From NCBI GenBank assembly GCA_021545665.1, contig JAJRTX010000240.1, positions 1 through 14,316 on the forward strand: DNA of 14,316 bases. Reading direction: 5' to 3'. The DNA comes from Zetaproteobacteria bacterium. Lineage in GTDB: Bacteria > Pseudomonadota > Zetaproteobacteria > Mariprofundales > Mariprofundaceae. Every line of letters begins with the position of its first letter. The stretch's first letter is position 1. The notes under the pieces were generated by a model. The model was not told where the DNA came from. It did no database searches and was given only the letters and a program-made list of their open reading frames with translations. This document shows, piece after piece, positions 1-7,972 of this stretch. The position numbers were made by a program, and so were the translations under genes.

Positions 1-137
1 CACTGATGACGAGATTGACTTCATCATGCACCGGCTCAATCATCGGCCAAGAAAAACGCTGGGCTACAGAACACCCCATGAAGTGTTCTTCAATACCAAA
101 ACTCAACTCACTGAAGTTGCACTTGGCAGTTGAATCC
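1..137 (+). mobile_element. 3' end of an IS30-family insertion sequence (partial)
   Basis: Only the right end of the element lies in the window. It carries the last codons of an IS30-type transposase, and it interrupts a minus-strand membrane-protein gene whose recognisable sequence starts around base 138-142. The right boundary is therefore inferred from where homology to the interrupted gene seems to begin. The terminal inverted repeat and target duplication cannot be verified because the left end is missing. Confidence 0.6.
2..133 (+). CDS. IS30-family transposase, C-terminal fragment
   Basis: The frame is open from the window edge to a TGA at 131-133 and gives about 43 residues. It contains LNHRPRKTLGYRTPHEVFF, the hallmark C-terminal end of the IS30 DDE transposase; the RPRK-LGY-TP-E pattern directly follows the catalytic Glu region. 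The catalytic DDE residues and the N-terminal HTH lie outside the window. The protein would cut and join element ends for transposition. The 5' end is missing only because the window starts here, so it cannot be judged whether the transposase is intact. A longer frame starting at base 6 in another register is a shadow. Confidence 0.85.
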   Translation, partial: TDDEIDFIMHRLNHRPRKTLGYRTPHEVFFNTKTQLTEVALGS

Positions 138-340
138 GCGACAAATAATAATCCTGGGGAAACACTTTTTAAACCTAAATTTCGAGTGCCATCCCCAACC
201 GTAAGTTTAAACTCTCCTTTTGCCCCAGAGAGAATTAATTTATAACCTAATCTAACCACCAAATATCCAATTATAAAGCAGGTTAATTTCATAAGGGCTA
301 ATAGTCCTAGCCCAATAACAAACACCATGTTCTCATCCAT
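138..340 (-). pseudogene. Small membrane protein, 3' end removed by the IS30 element
   Basis: Reading leftward from an ATG at 340-338, about 67 residues look genuine: MDENMVFVIGLGLLALMK, then a continuous hydrophobic stretch, then LILSGAKGEFK and SVSPGLLFV. An AAGGAG Shine-Dalgarno lies a suitable distance upstream (about 352-358 on the plus strand). After about base 140 the frame stays open but runs antisense through the transposase end, so the reading there is meaningless. The protein has one strong N-terminal transmembrane helix followed by a short soluble part. It resembles uncharacterised small membrane proteins with a GEFK...SPGLLF pattern, by recollection only; no function is assigned. 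The likely cause of damage is insertion of the IS30 element at the 3' end. Confidence 0.5.
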
Positions 341-703
341 GTTGAATACTAGCTCCTTTTTGTTGGCTAACTTATTAATATACGCATGTATCTTTTTGCA
401 GGCATAATTAAATATCCCCTCTGCCTTTCATGTAGAAATGTTAGCATAGAGGGCCTTTTCCCCTTAGTCAAAGTCAAGTCAATGTTTCTGTTCAGGTCAT
501 GTGATATCCCTTAAGCCCGGAATACCTTGTTAAGTATTGGTGTATATGTCTGATATTGAATATTTCCGGATATGGATAACGGTTGATGAAAGGGGCAAGG
601 CTCTACCATTGGATTTATATGGTAGCGGGGGAGTAAGTAGATCGAAGAAGTCTATCGCGCGGCGGAGTAACGCCGCTTGCTCCTGTCTTTTCACTATTCG
701 CAG
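341..703. other. Non-coding stretch with hairpins
   Basis: I see no convincing gene here. Short frames on both strands (about 530-785) lack a ribosome site and run into the adjacent repeat element. Two clear hairpins are present. CTACCAT pairs with ATGGTAG around 602-624, and GCGGCG-gagtaa-CGCCGC lies at about 660-677, followed by a T-containing stretch. The block looks like an intergenic repeat next to the MITE. The second hairpin could act as a weak terminator for anything arriving from the left. Confidence 0.4.
418..460 (+). terminator. Possible intrinsic terminator
   Basis: CCCTCT (418-423) pairs with AGAGGG (449-454). A smaller internal pairing (TTTC with GAAA) lies in the loop, and CCTTTTCCCC follows the stem. 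The loop is long and the T run short, so this is only a candidate. Confidence 0.3.
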
Positions 704-975
704 ACTAGTGTCCTGTCCCGTAGAAGAGCGCACTATCAGCGAGTGCTGGCGGGATGTACGGCAAGGCGCACGAGTGCAGGACTGACCATGGCCAATTCAA
801 ACGAGTGCAACGCAGCCGAACACCCGCCAGCACTCGCCCGAAGGGAGTCGCCCCAAAGCGCCAATGCGGCGTTGCGCCCCTTGCCAAGGGCATGCCATTG
901 CCTGCGGGCCGCGCCTTGCCTTGGCACTTTGGGGCGGCTCTGATAGCGTGCTCTTCTACGGGATAGGGCACTAGT
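704..975. repeat. MITE-like element, 272 bp, with 36-bp terminal inverted repeats and cloverleaf fold
   Basis: The left arm (704-739, beginning ACTAGTGTCCTGTCCCGTAG) matches the reverse complement of the right arm (940-975) at 32 of 36 positions. Two further hairpins are nested inside. Bases 740-753 pair perfectly with 823-836 (14 bp), and 849-862 pair with 923-936 (13 of 14). The first hairpin starts directly after the left arm and the second ends 3 bases before the right arm, so a single strand folds into a three-way cloverleaf. A 9-base direct repeat, ACGAGTGCA, occurs at 770-778 and 801-809. There is no credible coding frame, as expected of a non-autonomous element. A TA lies inside each outer ACTAGT, so TA target duplication (IS630/mariner style) is possible but unproven. 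The element ends about 75 bases before the preferred dbpA start and may influence its expression. Confidence 0.75.
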
Positions 976-1049
976 ATCCGGCTTTCGCTGGTTCAGCTTT
1001 TATGGCTGAATCAGTAATTCGTTCCATCAGCGCCACCACAGGAAACCCA

Positions 1050-2429
1050 TTGAGTAACACAGACTTTTCAACCCTCAAAATGCATCCACATTTGTTAAAG
1101 AATCTCGCTACCTTGGGTTATGAGCGTATGACTCCCATTCAGGCCGAGAGTCTGCCTGATATTCTGGCTGACAAAGATGTGATTGCGCAGAGCAAGACCG
1201 GCTCGGGTAAAACTGCCGCCTTCGGGCTTGGACTGCTGGATAAACTGGATGTGAAGGCTCTGCAGATACAGTCACTGATCCTTTGCCCTACACGCGAATT
1301 AGCTGATCAGGTTTCTAAAGAGATTCGCAGGCTGGCGCGCGCCATCCCCAATATCAAAGTGCTTACCCTGTGTGGTGGCATGCCTTTCGGCCCTCAGATT
1401 GGTTCACTGCAATATGGGGCGCACATTATTGTCGGCACCCCCGGCCGCATCGAAGATCATATGAATCGCGGCACGCTGAAACTGAATCGTGTGACTGCAC
1501 TGGTGCTCGATGAAGCGGATCGTATGCTGGAAATGGGTTTTCAGGCTTCAGTGGATGCCATCGTTTCTCAGATACCCAAACAGCGCCAAACGCTGCTATT
1601 CAGTGCTACTTTTCCGGATCAGATCAAAGCCATTTCCCGGCGCATTATGAATAAACCTGTGATGGTGCAGGTGGAAGCCACTCACGATAGCAGCACGATT
1701 TCGCAGCACTTTTATGAGGTAAGCGATCAACAGCAGTGTATGACCGGACTGCGCCTGTTGCTATTACAGCACAACCTTGAATCCACCCTGGTGTTCTGCA
1801 ATACCAAACGGGAGACGCAGGAGATAGCTGACGAGCTTGTGGGTTATGGTTTCAGTGTGCTGGCTTTAAACGGCGATCTTGAGCAACGGGATCGTGATCA
1901 GACCATGGTGCGTTTTGCCAATAGAAGCACCTCCATTCTTGTTGCCACCGATGTGGCGGCGCGAGGGCTCGATATTGATGCCCTGGATGCCGTCATCAAT
2001 TTCCAGCTTCCCCATGAGCCCGAAACCTATGTTCACCGTATCGGGCGCACAGGCCGCGCTGGTTGCAAGGGTTTGGCCTTCACACTGCATAACGGCAATG
2101 ACTATAAACTGACCATGCTTGGCGATTACATAAAACAGAAAATTATAAGTCAGGCGCTGCCATCGTTAAGGCTATTAGAAAAGCGGCCCAGAAAAGCGGC
2201 TATGGTAACATTACAAATTAGCGGTGGAAAAAAACAGAAACTGCGCCCCGGCGATATTCTTGGTGCCCTGACCGGCCAAAACGGCATAGCAGGCGAACAG
2301 GTAGGCAAGATACATATTCTTGATAACTGGGCTTATGTTGCAGTTGGTCGGGAGGTTATAAAAACCGCTCTCAGTAAGTTGAGCGGCGGCAAGTTGAAAG
2401 GCCGTTCATTCCGCGTCCGTCAGATATAA
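1050..2429 (+). CDS. dbpA: ATP-dependent RNA helicase DbpA (DEAD-box)
   Basis: DbpA is a DEAD-box RNA helicase that helps assemble the large ribosomal subunit by acting on 23S rRNA near hairpin 92. Numbering from the TTG start, the motifs are: GYERMTPIQ (Q motif, about 23-31), AQSKTGSGKT (Walker A, 46-55), DEAD (about 154-157), SAT (about 185-187), and VATDVAARGLD and HRIGRTGRAG in the second RecA domain. The C-terminal RNA-binding domain (LRPGDILGALTG..., ending LKGRSFRVRQI) separates DbpA from other DEAD proteins. The start chosen is TTG at 1050, because AGGAAA lies 4-5 bases upstream and the protein then has 459 residues, near the E. coli length of 457. An in-frame ATG at 1002 would add 16 unusual residues without a ribosome site. 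The protein appears intact. The upstream MITE lies where the promoter would be expected. Confidence 0.93.
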   Translation: MSNTDFSTLKMHPHLLKNLATLGYERMTPIQAESLPDILADKDVIAQSKTGSGKTAAFGLGLLDKLDVKALQIQSLILCPTRELADQVSKEIRRLARAIPNIKVLTLCGGMPFGPQIGSLQYGAHIIVGTPGRIEDHMNRGTLKLNRVTALVLDEADRMLEMGFQASVDAIVSQIPKQRQTLLFSATFPDQIKAISRRIMNKPVMVQVEATHDSSTISQHFYEVSDQQQCMTGLRLLLLQHNLESTLVFCNTKRETQEIADELVGYGFSVLALNGDLEQRDRDQTMVRFANRSTSILVATDVAARGLDIDALDAVINFQLPHEPETYVHRIGRTGRAGCKGLAFTLHNGNDYKLTMLGDYIKQKIISQALPSLRLLEKRPRKAAMVTLQISGGKKQKLRPGDILGALTGQNGIAGEQVGKIHILDNWAYVAVGREVIKTALSKLSGGKLKGRSFRVRQI

Positions 2430-2480
2430 GGCTGACTTTGCTGACTCTTGTCTTAGTCGACATGTTCAGCCTGATTTTTA
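2430..2480 (+). terminator. Possible intrinsic terminator after dbpA
   Basis: GGCTGA (2430-2435) can pair with TCAGCC (2466-2471). A second helix inside the loop pairs GACT (2443-2446) with AGTC (2455-2458), and TGATTTTTA follows the stem. The loop is large and the outer stem only 6 bp, so this is a modest candidate. Confidence 0.4.
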
Positions 2481-2558
2481 CTACATACGTTCCGGCATGT
2501 GTTCATTAGCAGCTCATGAGGTCCTGTTAACACTAACTGAATAATATACAATTAATTC

Positions 2559-3438
2559 ATGCAGTTAACACATAATCAATTCAAACAGATCTCCCATGTC
2601 ATGCTTCGTCTTCGGGGGAATGTAATCATTAAAAACCTACAAGCCCTCAATGCCATTTTGTATGTGGCTGAGCATGGGTGTAAGTGGCGCGGTTTACCAA
2701 AGAAGTATGGCAACTGGCATACGATCTATACCCGTATGAACCACTGGGCCGGGAAAGGCGTCCTGGAACGGGTGTTTAATGAGTTACAAAAGGAACAGGC
2801 TATTCAGCTTAAGGTTGGAGGTCTTTCTCCGGATAGTACAACCGTCAAAGTTCACCCTGATGGTACAGGTGTTTCTAAAAAAACGGCCTGCAATCCATAG
2901 GAAAATTGCGAGCTGGCTGGACGATAAAGATTCACCTTGTTGCCGCCAATGATCGTTGCGTTGTAAGCTTTTCACTCTCTTCAGGCAATACTCACGACGC
3001 CCTTGAAGGGCGTAAATTAATGCGAGCCCCATGAGACCTATATCCGCTCCTCATCTTATTATGGACAGGACATATGAAGGTGATTTGCATCTTTCCTAAT
3101 GAAGAGAGCACTATGAGGTTATTTGGAGCCTTACTGGCTGAAAAGCATGAATCCTGGTCAACAGGGAAGCGTTACTTTGATATGACTGAGTTCCATGAAT
3201 GGCGCGAAGCTAGACAGAAAAACCAGTGCCAAAAAGTACGAAGTATTATATGAAAAATCCGAATTTAATGGAGTGTGAATTTACAGCACATTTGAGACTT
3301 GATCTATAGAAACCGAAATCAGGTTGAGCGGTTATTCAGAAGACTCAAAGGGTTTCGATGAATTTTTTTCGCGTTTTGATAAACTCGATGTCGTCTTTTC
3401 TTTCGTCATCTATTTTGCCTTGATCATCGAATAGTGTT
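2559..3438 (+). pseudogene. IS5-family transposase, frameshifted and interrupted
   Basis: The first frame (2559-2900) gives 113 residues including EHGCKWRGLPKKYGNWHTIY and GLSPDSTTVKVHPDGTG, the typical N-terminal half of IS5/IS427 transposases up to the first catalytic Asp. An A7 run (2877-2883) then shifts the frame: the -1 register continues IGKLRAGWTIKIHLVAAND...GNTHDALEGRKLM until a TGA near 3034. A further shift gives IMDRTYEGD (second catalytic Asp region, about 3058-3084). The next part is replaced by IS256 sequence. The C-terminal end resumes at about 3307 with RNRNQVERLFRRLKGF, and after one more shift DEFFSRFDKLD...VIYFALIIE to TAG at 3433-3435. The two-ORF start could be natural frameshifting, but the later breaks cannot be. 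It is non-functional. Confidence 0.8.
3083..3306 (+). mobile_element. 3' fragment of an IS256-family element
   Basis: The frame from about 3083 to the TGA at 3251-3253 reads ICIFPNEESTMRLFGALLAE, then KHESWSTGKRYFDMTEFHEW. This is the C-terminal end of IS256-family (mutator-like) transposases, with the FPNE...LLRL...ALL.E...W.TG.RY pattern. Shortly after the stop, GAATTTACAGCACATTTGAG followed by ACTTGATC resembles the right-end inverted repeat of IS256 elements. The remaining roughly 1 kb of the element, with its left end, is absent. The fragment sits exactly where about 30 residues of the IS5 transposase are missing. The simplest history is insertion of IS256 followed by a deletion across its left part and the neighbouring IS5 sequence. 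Confidence 0.65.
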
Positions 3439-3463
3439 AACAGGCTCTAAATGTTTACGGGTT

Positions 3464-4398
3464 TTATTTCATCCGCTTTACTTTGCTGGGAGAGATGGAG
3501 AAAATTCTCTGAAAAGCTCTCGAAAATGCTGCTTCTGATTTATAGCCGACGGCATTAGCAATATCGATAATGTGGTCTCCCTGTTTGAGTCGCGCCCAGG
3601 CTAACTGCATGCGCCACCAGGTCAGATATTGGCCGGCTGTCCAGCCACTGACCGTTTTAAATGTTTCGGCAAAAATTGTGCGTGAGAGTGATGCTTCGCG
3701 TGCCATCATTTCAAGTGTCCATGCTTTGTCCGGTGCGTTGTGAATGGCATAAACTGCCTTCGCAAGGCGCTGATGACTATAGAGGGCCAACATGCCTGAT
3801 TTTACCGGATGGTCTTCAATATATTGGCGCAGGGCGTAGATAAACAGCAGTTCGGATAACTTATCCAGCAGTGCCTTGGTGGCCGGGCCATTTTCCATGC
3901 TCTCCAGCAGAATTAATTGTGATAGCGATTCCATCCACTGGTGTTTATCTTGATTAGAGATCACAAATACCGGCGGCAAAGCATCAAGTAGAAAATCATT
4001 GATTTTATGACGAAATTGTACGGAGGCGCATAACATGCCGGTGCCATCAATATTGACCGCCTGGCGGTAATCCAGATGAGTCTGTTCGCCCTGGCCTATT
4101 TTGGCGGATGTCATTTGATGGGGCAGTTCTCTGGGAAAAATAACCAGATCGCCACAGTGTAATTCAGCATTGAGATGGCCGGGTACAAACTGCCCATGGT
4201 CACCATATGAAAACAGGTTGCTCCCAGTGCATGTTCCTGAACGCGCCAGTCACCACAGATTTTTGCATTGTGATAAACATCAACAGTCAGGTTCAGCAGG
4301 CGAAAGAGGTCTGAGAAACTTTCAAGTCCGGACGATTGGTTCTTTTTTTCGTACTTTTTATCATTCATGAGCCGGAATGTATCGGATAAAGTCCACAT
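3464..4398 (-). pseudogene. AraC-family transcriptional regulator (cupin-type sensor), broken by a -1 frameshift
   Basis: Two overlapping minus-strand frames make one AraC-type regulator. The N-terminal part (4398 down to about 4195) carries FSDLFRLLNLTVDVYHNAK and CGDWRVQEHALGATCFHMVT, typical of the cupin_6 sensor of AraC proteins. The C-terminal part (from about 4193 to 3464) has the two-helix DNA-binding domain, with WTLEMMAREASLSRTIFAE and IIDIANAVGYKSEAAFSRAF, ending SPSKVKRMK. Both frames are open for a while past the junction, but the natural reading is MVTMG-QFVPGHLNAELHCGD, which needs one extra G in the GGG run (CCC at 4193-4195 on the plus strand). The stop at 4113-4111 would cut off the DNA-binding domain. 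The start is uncertain (4398 or ATG at 4368; no strong ribosome site). It is divergent from the sigma-factor cluster and might once have controlled it; that is inference. A sequencing error is possible. Confidence 0.8.
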
Positions 4399-4474
4399 TT
4401 CAATTATGATCTCTGTTGTGAGTCGGCATCATATATTTTCTGACTGACCAGACAGGGGTAACAGGGGTTTTATC

Positions 4475-5047
4475 ATGGAAGTGAATATTGATAATAAAGA
4501 AGATTGGTTAAATGAGCATGGTGACTATCTTTATCGTTATGCGATGAAAAAAGTACATGACTCGGAAGCAGCTTTCGCTCTTGTTCAGGAAACGTTGCTG
4601 GCTGCATGGAAAGGAAACTTCAAGGGAAATTCATCCGTAAGAACCTGGCTGGTCGGCATTCTCAAACACAAGGTTATCGATTTTATTCGTAAACAAATTC
4701 AAAACCGCAAAATAATTGATAATCTGGGAAATGATCCGTTGTCAGATTATTTTAATGAACAGGGTGCGTGGCTCGAACCTCAAAATAGATTGCATGACAG
4801 ACCTGAGCATCATGCGCAAAACAATCAGCTACAGCATCACCTGACAGAATGCATTTTTACTTTAAATGAACAACAGCGAACAATTTTTGTTTTACGGGAG
4901 ATCAATGGCGAGAGCACGGAAAACATCTGTCAGGCCTGTGACATTACACCCTCCAATCTACATGTAATCATGCATAGAGCCCGGCTCGCGTTGTGCAAAT
5001 GCCTGACAGATTTTGGCTATTCAGGCGCTTCGACGCCAGTTGTGTAA
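4475..5047 (+). CDS. RNA polymerase ECF-type sigma factor
   Basis: At 190 residues this is an ECF (group IV) sigma-70 factor that would direct RNA polymerase to a small regulon. Region 2 runs over about 16-72 (LYRYAMKKVHDSEAAFALVQ, ETLLAAW, VRTWLVGILKHKVIDFIRKQ). Region 4 runs over about 130-178 (FTLNEQQRTIFVLREINGES, then ITPSNLHVIMHRARLAL). A His/Gln-rich linker of about 50 residues joins them, longer than in minimal ECFs, as in the TIGR02943-like group (recollected). AGGGG lies about 10 bases before the ATG. The next gene begins 62 bases downstream and encodes an enzyme, so the usual zinc-finger anti-sigma gene is absent here. The AraC-type pseudogene diverges upstream. The likely role is control of the following redox genes. 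The family assignment is firm; the target is inferred. Confidence 0.9.
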   Translation: MEVNIDNKEDWLNEHGDYLYRYAMKKVHDSEAAFALVQETLLAAWKGNFKGNSSVRTWLVGILKHKVIDFIRKQIQNRKIIDNLGNDPLSDYFNEQGAWLEPQNRLHDRPEHHAQNNQLQHHLTECIFTLNEQQRTIFVLREINGESTENICQACDITPSNLHVIMHRARLALCKCLTDFGYSGASTPVV

Positions 5048-5109
5048 GAAAACCACCCTTGTTCGGACATAAGGCTGTATAAATCACAAAGACTTACGGG
5101 GAGTGGTAT

Positions 5110-6618
5110 ATGAGCTTTATCGAAACCATTTATAGTGGATTGTCGATTGCATTGCTGGTTCTGCTGGTCGTTGTGCTGCTGGCCGGTTTGATCCTGTTCA
5201 TGATCGATATCACACAAACGAAACATGCAGTGCGCAGAAACTATCCGCTTATCGGTCGTTTCCGTTCCCTGTTTGAACATCTGGGCACCTTCTTTCGCCA
5301 GTATTTCTTTGCCATGGATCGGGAAGAGATGCCGTTTAACCGCGCCCTGCGGGAATGGGTTTACCGGGCCGCAAAGAATGAAGATAGCACCATACCATTC
5401 GGCTCTACGCGCGACTTGAGTCCTGCCGGTAGCATCTCCTTCGTTAATTGTCCTTATCCCACACTGGATGTTGATGCGGCTCCGACTAAGGCGATGATTA
5501 TCGGTTCCGATTGCCGTTTTCCATTCGAGGCCAAAAGCCTTTTTAATATTTCCGGTATGAGTTATGGCGCAATTTCCAAAGTGGCGGTGCAGGCGCTGTC
5601 AAACGGTGCGCAAAAAGCCGGTTGCTGGATGAATACCGGTGAAGGTGGATTGTCTCCATATCATTTGGAGGGCGGTTGCGATGTTGTGATGCAGATCGGC
5701 ACAGCCAAATATGGCATACGTAATAATGATGGCAAACTCTCTGATGAACGGCTGCGTGAACTGGCGGCTATCGAACAGGTCAGGATGTTTGAGATCAAAC
5801 TCAGTCAGGGTGCCAAGCCCGGCAAGGGTGGCATACTTCCGGCGCAAAAAGTAACAGCTGAAATTGCTGCCATTCGTGGCATCCCTGAAGGTGAAGATTC
5901 AATCAGTCCGAACAGGCATGTGGATATCGACAGTCCTGCCGATTTGCTCGATATGATTGCGCATATCCGGGACCTCACCGGCAAACCGGTTGGTTTCAAA
6001 CTGGTAATTGGTGGCTGTAATGTGTTGGATCATTTGTTTGATGAAATCAAACAACGCGGTGCTCACTCAGCACCGGATTTTATCACCCTCGACAGCGCCG
6101 ATGGCGGCACCGGTGCAGCCCCGCAGCCGCTGATGGATTTTATGGGTCTGCCATTGAAAGAGAGCCTGCCGATGCTGATTGATCACCTGATCGGCTACGG
6201 CCTGCGTGATCGGGTGCGGGTGATCTGTTCGGGCAAGCTGATCACTCCCTCAGGCGTGGCATGGGCGCTGTGCATGGGCGCTGATTTCATTGTTTCAGCA
6301 CGTGGGTTCATGTTTGCGCTGGGCTGTATTCAGGCCATGCAATGCAATAAAAACACCTGCCCGACGGGCATCACCACGCATCAGAAACGCTTGCATCGCG
6401 GCCTTGATCCGGCAGATAAAGCTGTGCGTGTGCAGCATTATGTTGATAATATCCTGCATGACGTGGGTGTGATTGCCCATTCCTGCGGCGTTAAACATCC
6501 GCGCCAGCTCAAACGCAGGCATGCACGCATTGTCACTGCTGATGGCAGCAGTACCGGCTTGCACATTCGTCACCCTGAAACGGAGGAGGGATATCCGCAT
6601 GGCAAGGCAACAGAATAA
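5110..6618 (+). CDS. Membrane-anchored FMN-binding glutamate-synthase-like protein
   Basis: The 502-residue product has an N-terminal transmembrane helix (about 8-33) followed by a Glu_synthase-type FMN barrel. Core signatures are [20 protein letters not shown] (about 148-167), NTGEGG (175-180), QGAKPGKGG (233-241) and [11 protein letters not shown] (328-338). C406-x5-C412-x4-C417 in [20 protein letters not shown] matches the 3Fe-4S cysteine spacing of glutamate synthase large subunits. The glutaminase domain and the GltD partner are absent, so this is the stand-alone FMN-binding family whose substrate is not established; glutamate synthesis should not be assumed. GGGGAG lies about 7 bases before the ATG. 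The 3' end overlaps the glutathione reductase start by 20 bases, which indicates translational coupling. It is probably co-transcribed with the upstream sigma factor. Confidence 0.88.
   Translation: MSFIETIYSGLSIALLVLLVVVLLAGLILFMIDITQTKHAVRRNYPLIGRFRSLFEHLGTFFRQYFFAMDREEMPFNRALREWVYRAAKNEDSTIPFGSTRDLSPAGSISFVNCPYPTLDVDAAPTKAMIIGSDCRFPFEAKSLFNISGMSYGAISKVAVQALSNGAQKAGCWMNTGEGGLSPYHLEGGCDVVMQIGTAKYGIRNNDGKLSDERLRELAAIEQVRMFEIKLSQGAKPGKGGILPAQKVTAEIAAIRGIPEGEDSISPNRHVDIDSPADLLDMIAHIRDLTGKPVGFKLVIGGCNVLDHLFDEIKQRGAHSAPDFITLDSADGGTGAAPQPLMDFMGLPLKESLPMLIDHLIGYGLRDRVRVICSGKLITPSGVAWALCMGADFIVSARGFMFALGCIQAMQCNKNTCPTGITTHQKRLHRGLDPADKAVRVQHYVDNILHDVGVIAHSCGVKHPRQLKRRHARIVTADGSSTGLHIRHPETEEGYPHGKATE
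6582..6589 (+). promoter_or_regulatory. Shine-Dalgarno that fixes the gor start
   Basis: GGAGGAGG sits 9 bases before the ATG at 6599, inside the end of the preceding gene. It decides the start against an in-frame ATG at 6473, which would add 42 residues read out of frame from the glutamate-synthase-like gene. Confidence 0.75.
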
Positions 6619-7972
6619 CAGTATGAATCCGAATTATGATTATATTGTAATTGGCGGCGGCAGCGGTGGTGTGGCCACGGCGCGCCGGGCGGCTGAATAT
6701 GGCGCTTCTGTACTGCTGATTGAATCCCGACGTCTGGGCGGCACCTGTGTGAATGTGGGCTGCGTGCCCAACCAAATCATGTGGAATGCTTCGGATATTA
6801 CTCACAATCTGGAACATGCCGGGGGATATGGCTTTGATATAGGCCGGTGGTCTTTTGACTGGGCCAGACTCAAGCAGGCTCGCGATGCCTATGTAACAAA
6901 CCTGAACACTGTTTATGGCCGCCTGCTTGATAGCAGTGAAGTTGATGTCATCCATGGATTTGCCCGTTTTGTTGATGCGAAAACGATTGAGGTCGGTGGC
7001 GCGCAATACCATTCCGATCATATTGTCATTGCCACGGGTGGTTATCCCGCCATACCGGATATTCCGGGCGCAGAATTTGGTATTAGTTCGGATGGTTTTT
7101 TTGAGCTTGAAGAGAGGCCTGAGCGGGTTGCTATTGTCGGCAGTGGTTATATTGCTGTCGAAATTGCCTGCATGTTTAATGCCCTGGGCTCGGAGGTAAC
7201 CATGTTGCTCAGAAAGCAGCAGTTACTGCGTCCGTTCGATGTGAGTCTGCGTGAAGCATTGACTGAACATATGCTGGAGCAGGGCATTAATATCATTCCG
7301 AACACGCAGATCGCTTCTGTCGGGCAACTGGCTGATGGTTGTCTGGAACTTCAATGCAGCAATGATGAAACTATTCTGCATGTTGATATACTGCTGTGGG
7401 CGATTGGACGACAGCCTGCCACGAACAAGCTGAATCTTGGCGCGGCTGGTATCGAAGTGAATACAAATGGAGACATTCCCACGGATGCTTTCCAGAATAC
7501 CAGTGTGCAGGGTATTTACGCCATTGGCGATATCACCGGGCGGGCGCCTCTGACACCAGTTGCCATTGCTGCCGGACGCAAACTGGCAGCTCGATTGTTT
7601 AACAATCAGGCTGAAAGCAAGCTGGATTATAATGATATCCCGACCGTGGTATTCAGCCATCCGCCCATTGCCACGATCGGCAAAACAGAAGATGAAGCGC
7701 GGGAAGTCCATGGTGATGCCATCAAGGTTTATCAGACGAGATTCACACCAATGTATTATGCCTTTGCAGAGGAAAAACCGAAAACCACAATGAAGTTGAT
7801 ATGTCTGGGCCGTGAGGAAAAAGTAATTGGTTTGCATATGATCGGCTTGAATGTGGATGAAATGCTTCAGGGTTTTACAGTTGCCATCAGAATGGGAGCG
7901 ACGAAGCAGGATTTTGATCGCGCTGTTGCCATTCATCCCACCAGTTCGGAAGAACTTGTAACCCTGCGCTAG
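6599..7972 (+). CDS. gor: Glutathione-disulfide reductase (NADPH), with Lys to Asn change next to the redox disulfide
   Basis: At 457 residues this matches bacterial Gor, which reduces GSSG to GSH with NADPH in the cytoplasm. FAD-binding GGGSGG lies at 19-24 and the redox disulfide in GGTCVNVGC (C50, C55). The second Rossmann motif is [20 protein letters not shown] keeps the two arginines typical of NADPH preference. The FAD motif is GIYAIGD, and the C-terminal catalytic [13 protein letters not shown] carries the His-Glu pair. Most homologs have VPKK after the second Cys; here it is VPNQ, so the Lys that contacts flavin N5 (Lys66 in human GR) is Asn58. Its salt-bridge partner Glu, in GYIAVE, is kept. 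The gene overlaps its upstream neighbour by 20 bases and is likely the last gene of the sigma-led cluster. The family call is very secure; activity may be altered. Confidence 0.93.
   Translation: MARQQNNSMNPNYDYIVIGGGSGGVATARRAAEYGASVLLIESRRLGGTCVNVGCVPNQIMWNASDITHNLEHAGGYGFDIGRWSFDWARLKQARDAYVTNLNTVYGRLLDSSEVDVIHGFARFVDAKTIEVGGAQYHSDHIVIATGGYPAIPDIPGAEFGISSDGFFELEERPERVAIVGSGYIAVEIACMFNALGSEVTMLLRKQQLLRPFDVSLREALTEHMLEQGINIIPNTQIASVGQLADGCLELQCSNDETILHVDILLWAIGRQPATNKLNLGAAGIEVNTNGDIPTDAFQNTSVQGIYAIGDITGRAPLTPVAIAAGRKLAARLFNNQAESKLDYNDIPTVVFSHPPIATIGKTEDEAREVHGDAIKVYQTRFTPMYYAFAEEKPKTTMKLICLGREEKVIGLHMIGLNVDEMLQGFTVAIRMGATKQDFDRAVAIHPTSSEELVTLR

Larger units (their letters stand above)
2518..3448 (+). 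mobile_element. Decayed IS5-family (IS427-like) element with an inserted IS256 remnant
   Basis: The ends share an inverted repeat. CCTGTTAACACTA at 2523-2535 on the left is matched exactly by the reverse complement of TAGTGTTAACAGG at 3432-3444, and similarity extends imperfectly outward for a few bases. Between them lies a frameshifted IS5-type transposase interrupted by part of an IS256-type element (about 3083-3306). No clear target duplication could be read at the edges. The element sits between dbpA and the AraC-type gene and is no longer able to code for a complete transposase. Confidence 0.75.

Noticed and set aside
537..971. Short open frames on both strands before dbpA
   Set aside because: They lie in hairpins and the MITE arms, lack ribosome sites, and their translations look like palindromic repeat read-through.
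6473..6598. Upstream extension of glutathione reductase by 42 residues
   Set aside because: It overlaps the conserved end of the preceding gene in another register; the GGAGGAGG site at 6582-6589 and the family length support the start at 6599.
7223..7936. 237-residue minus-strand frame inside gor
   Set aside because: It is fully antisense to a well-conserved enzyme gene, with no recognisable motifs and no ribosome site that I could support.
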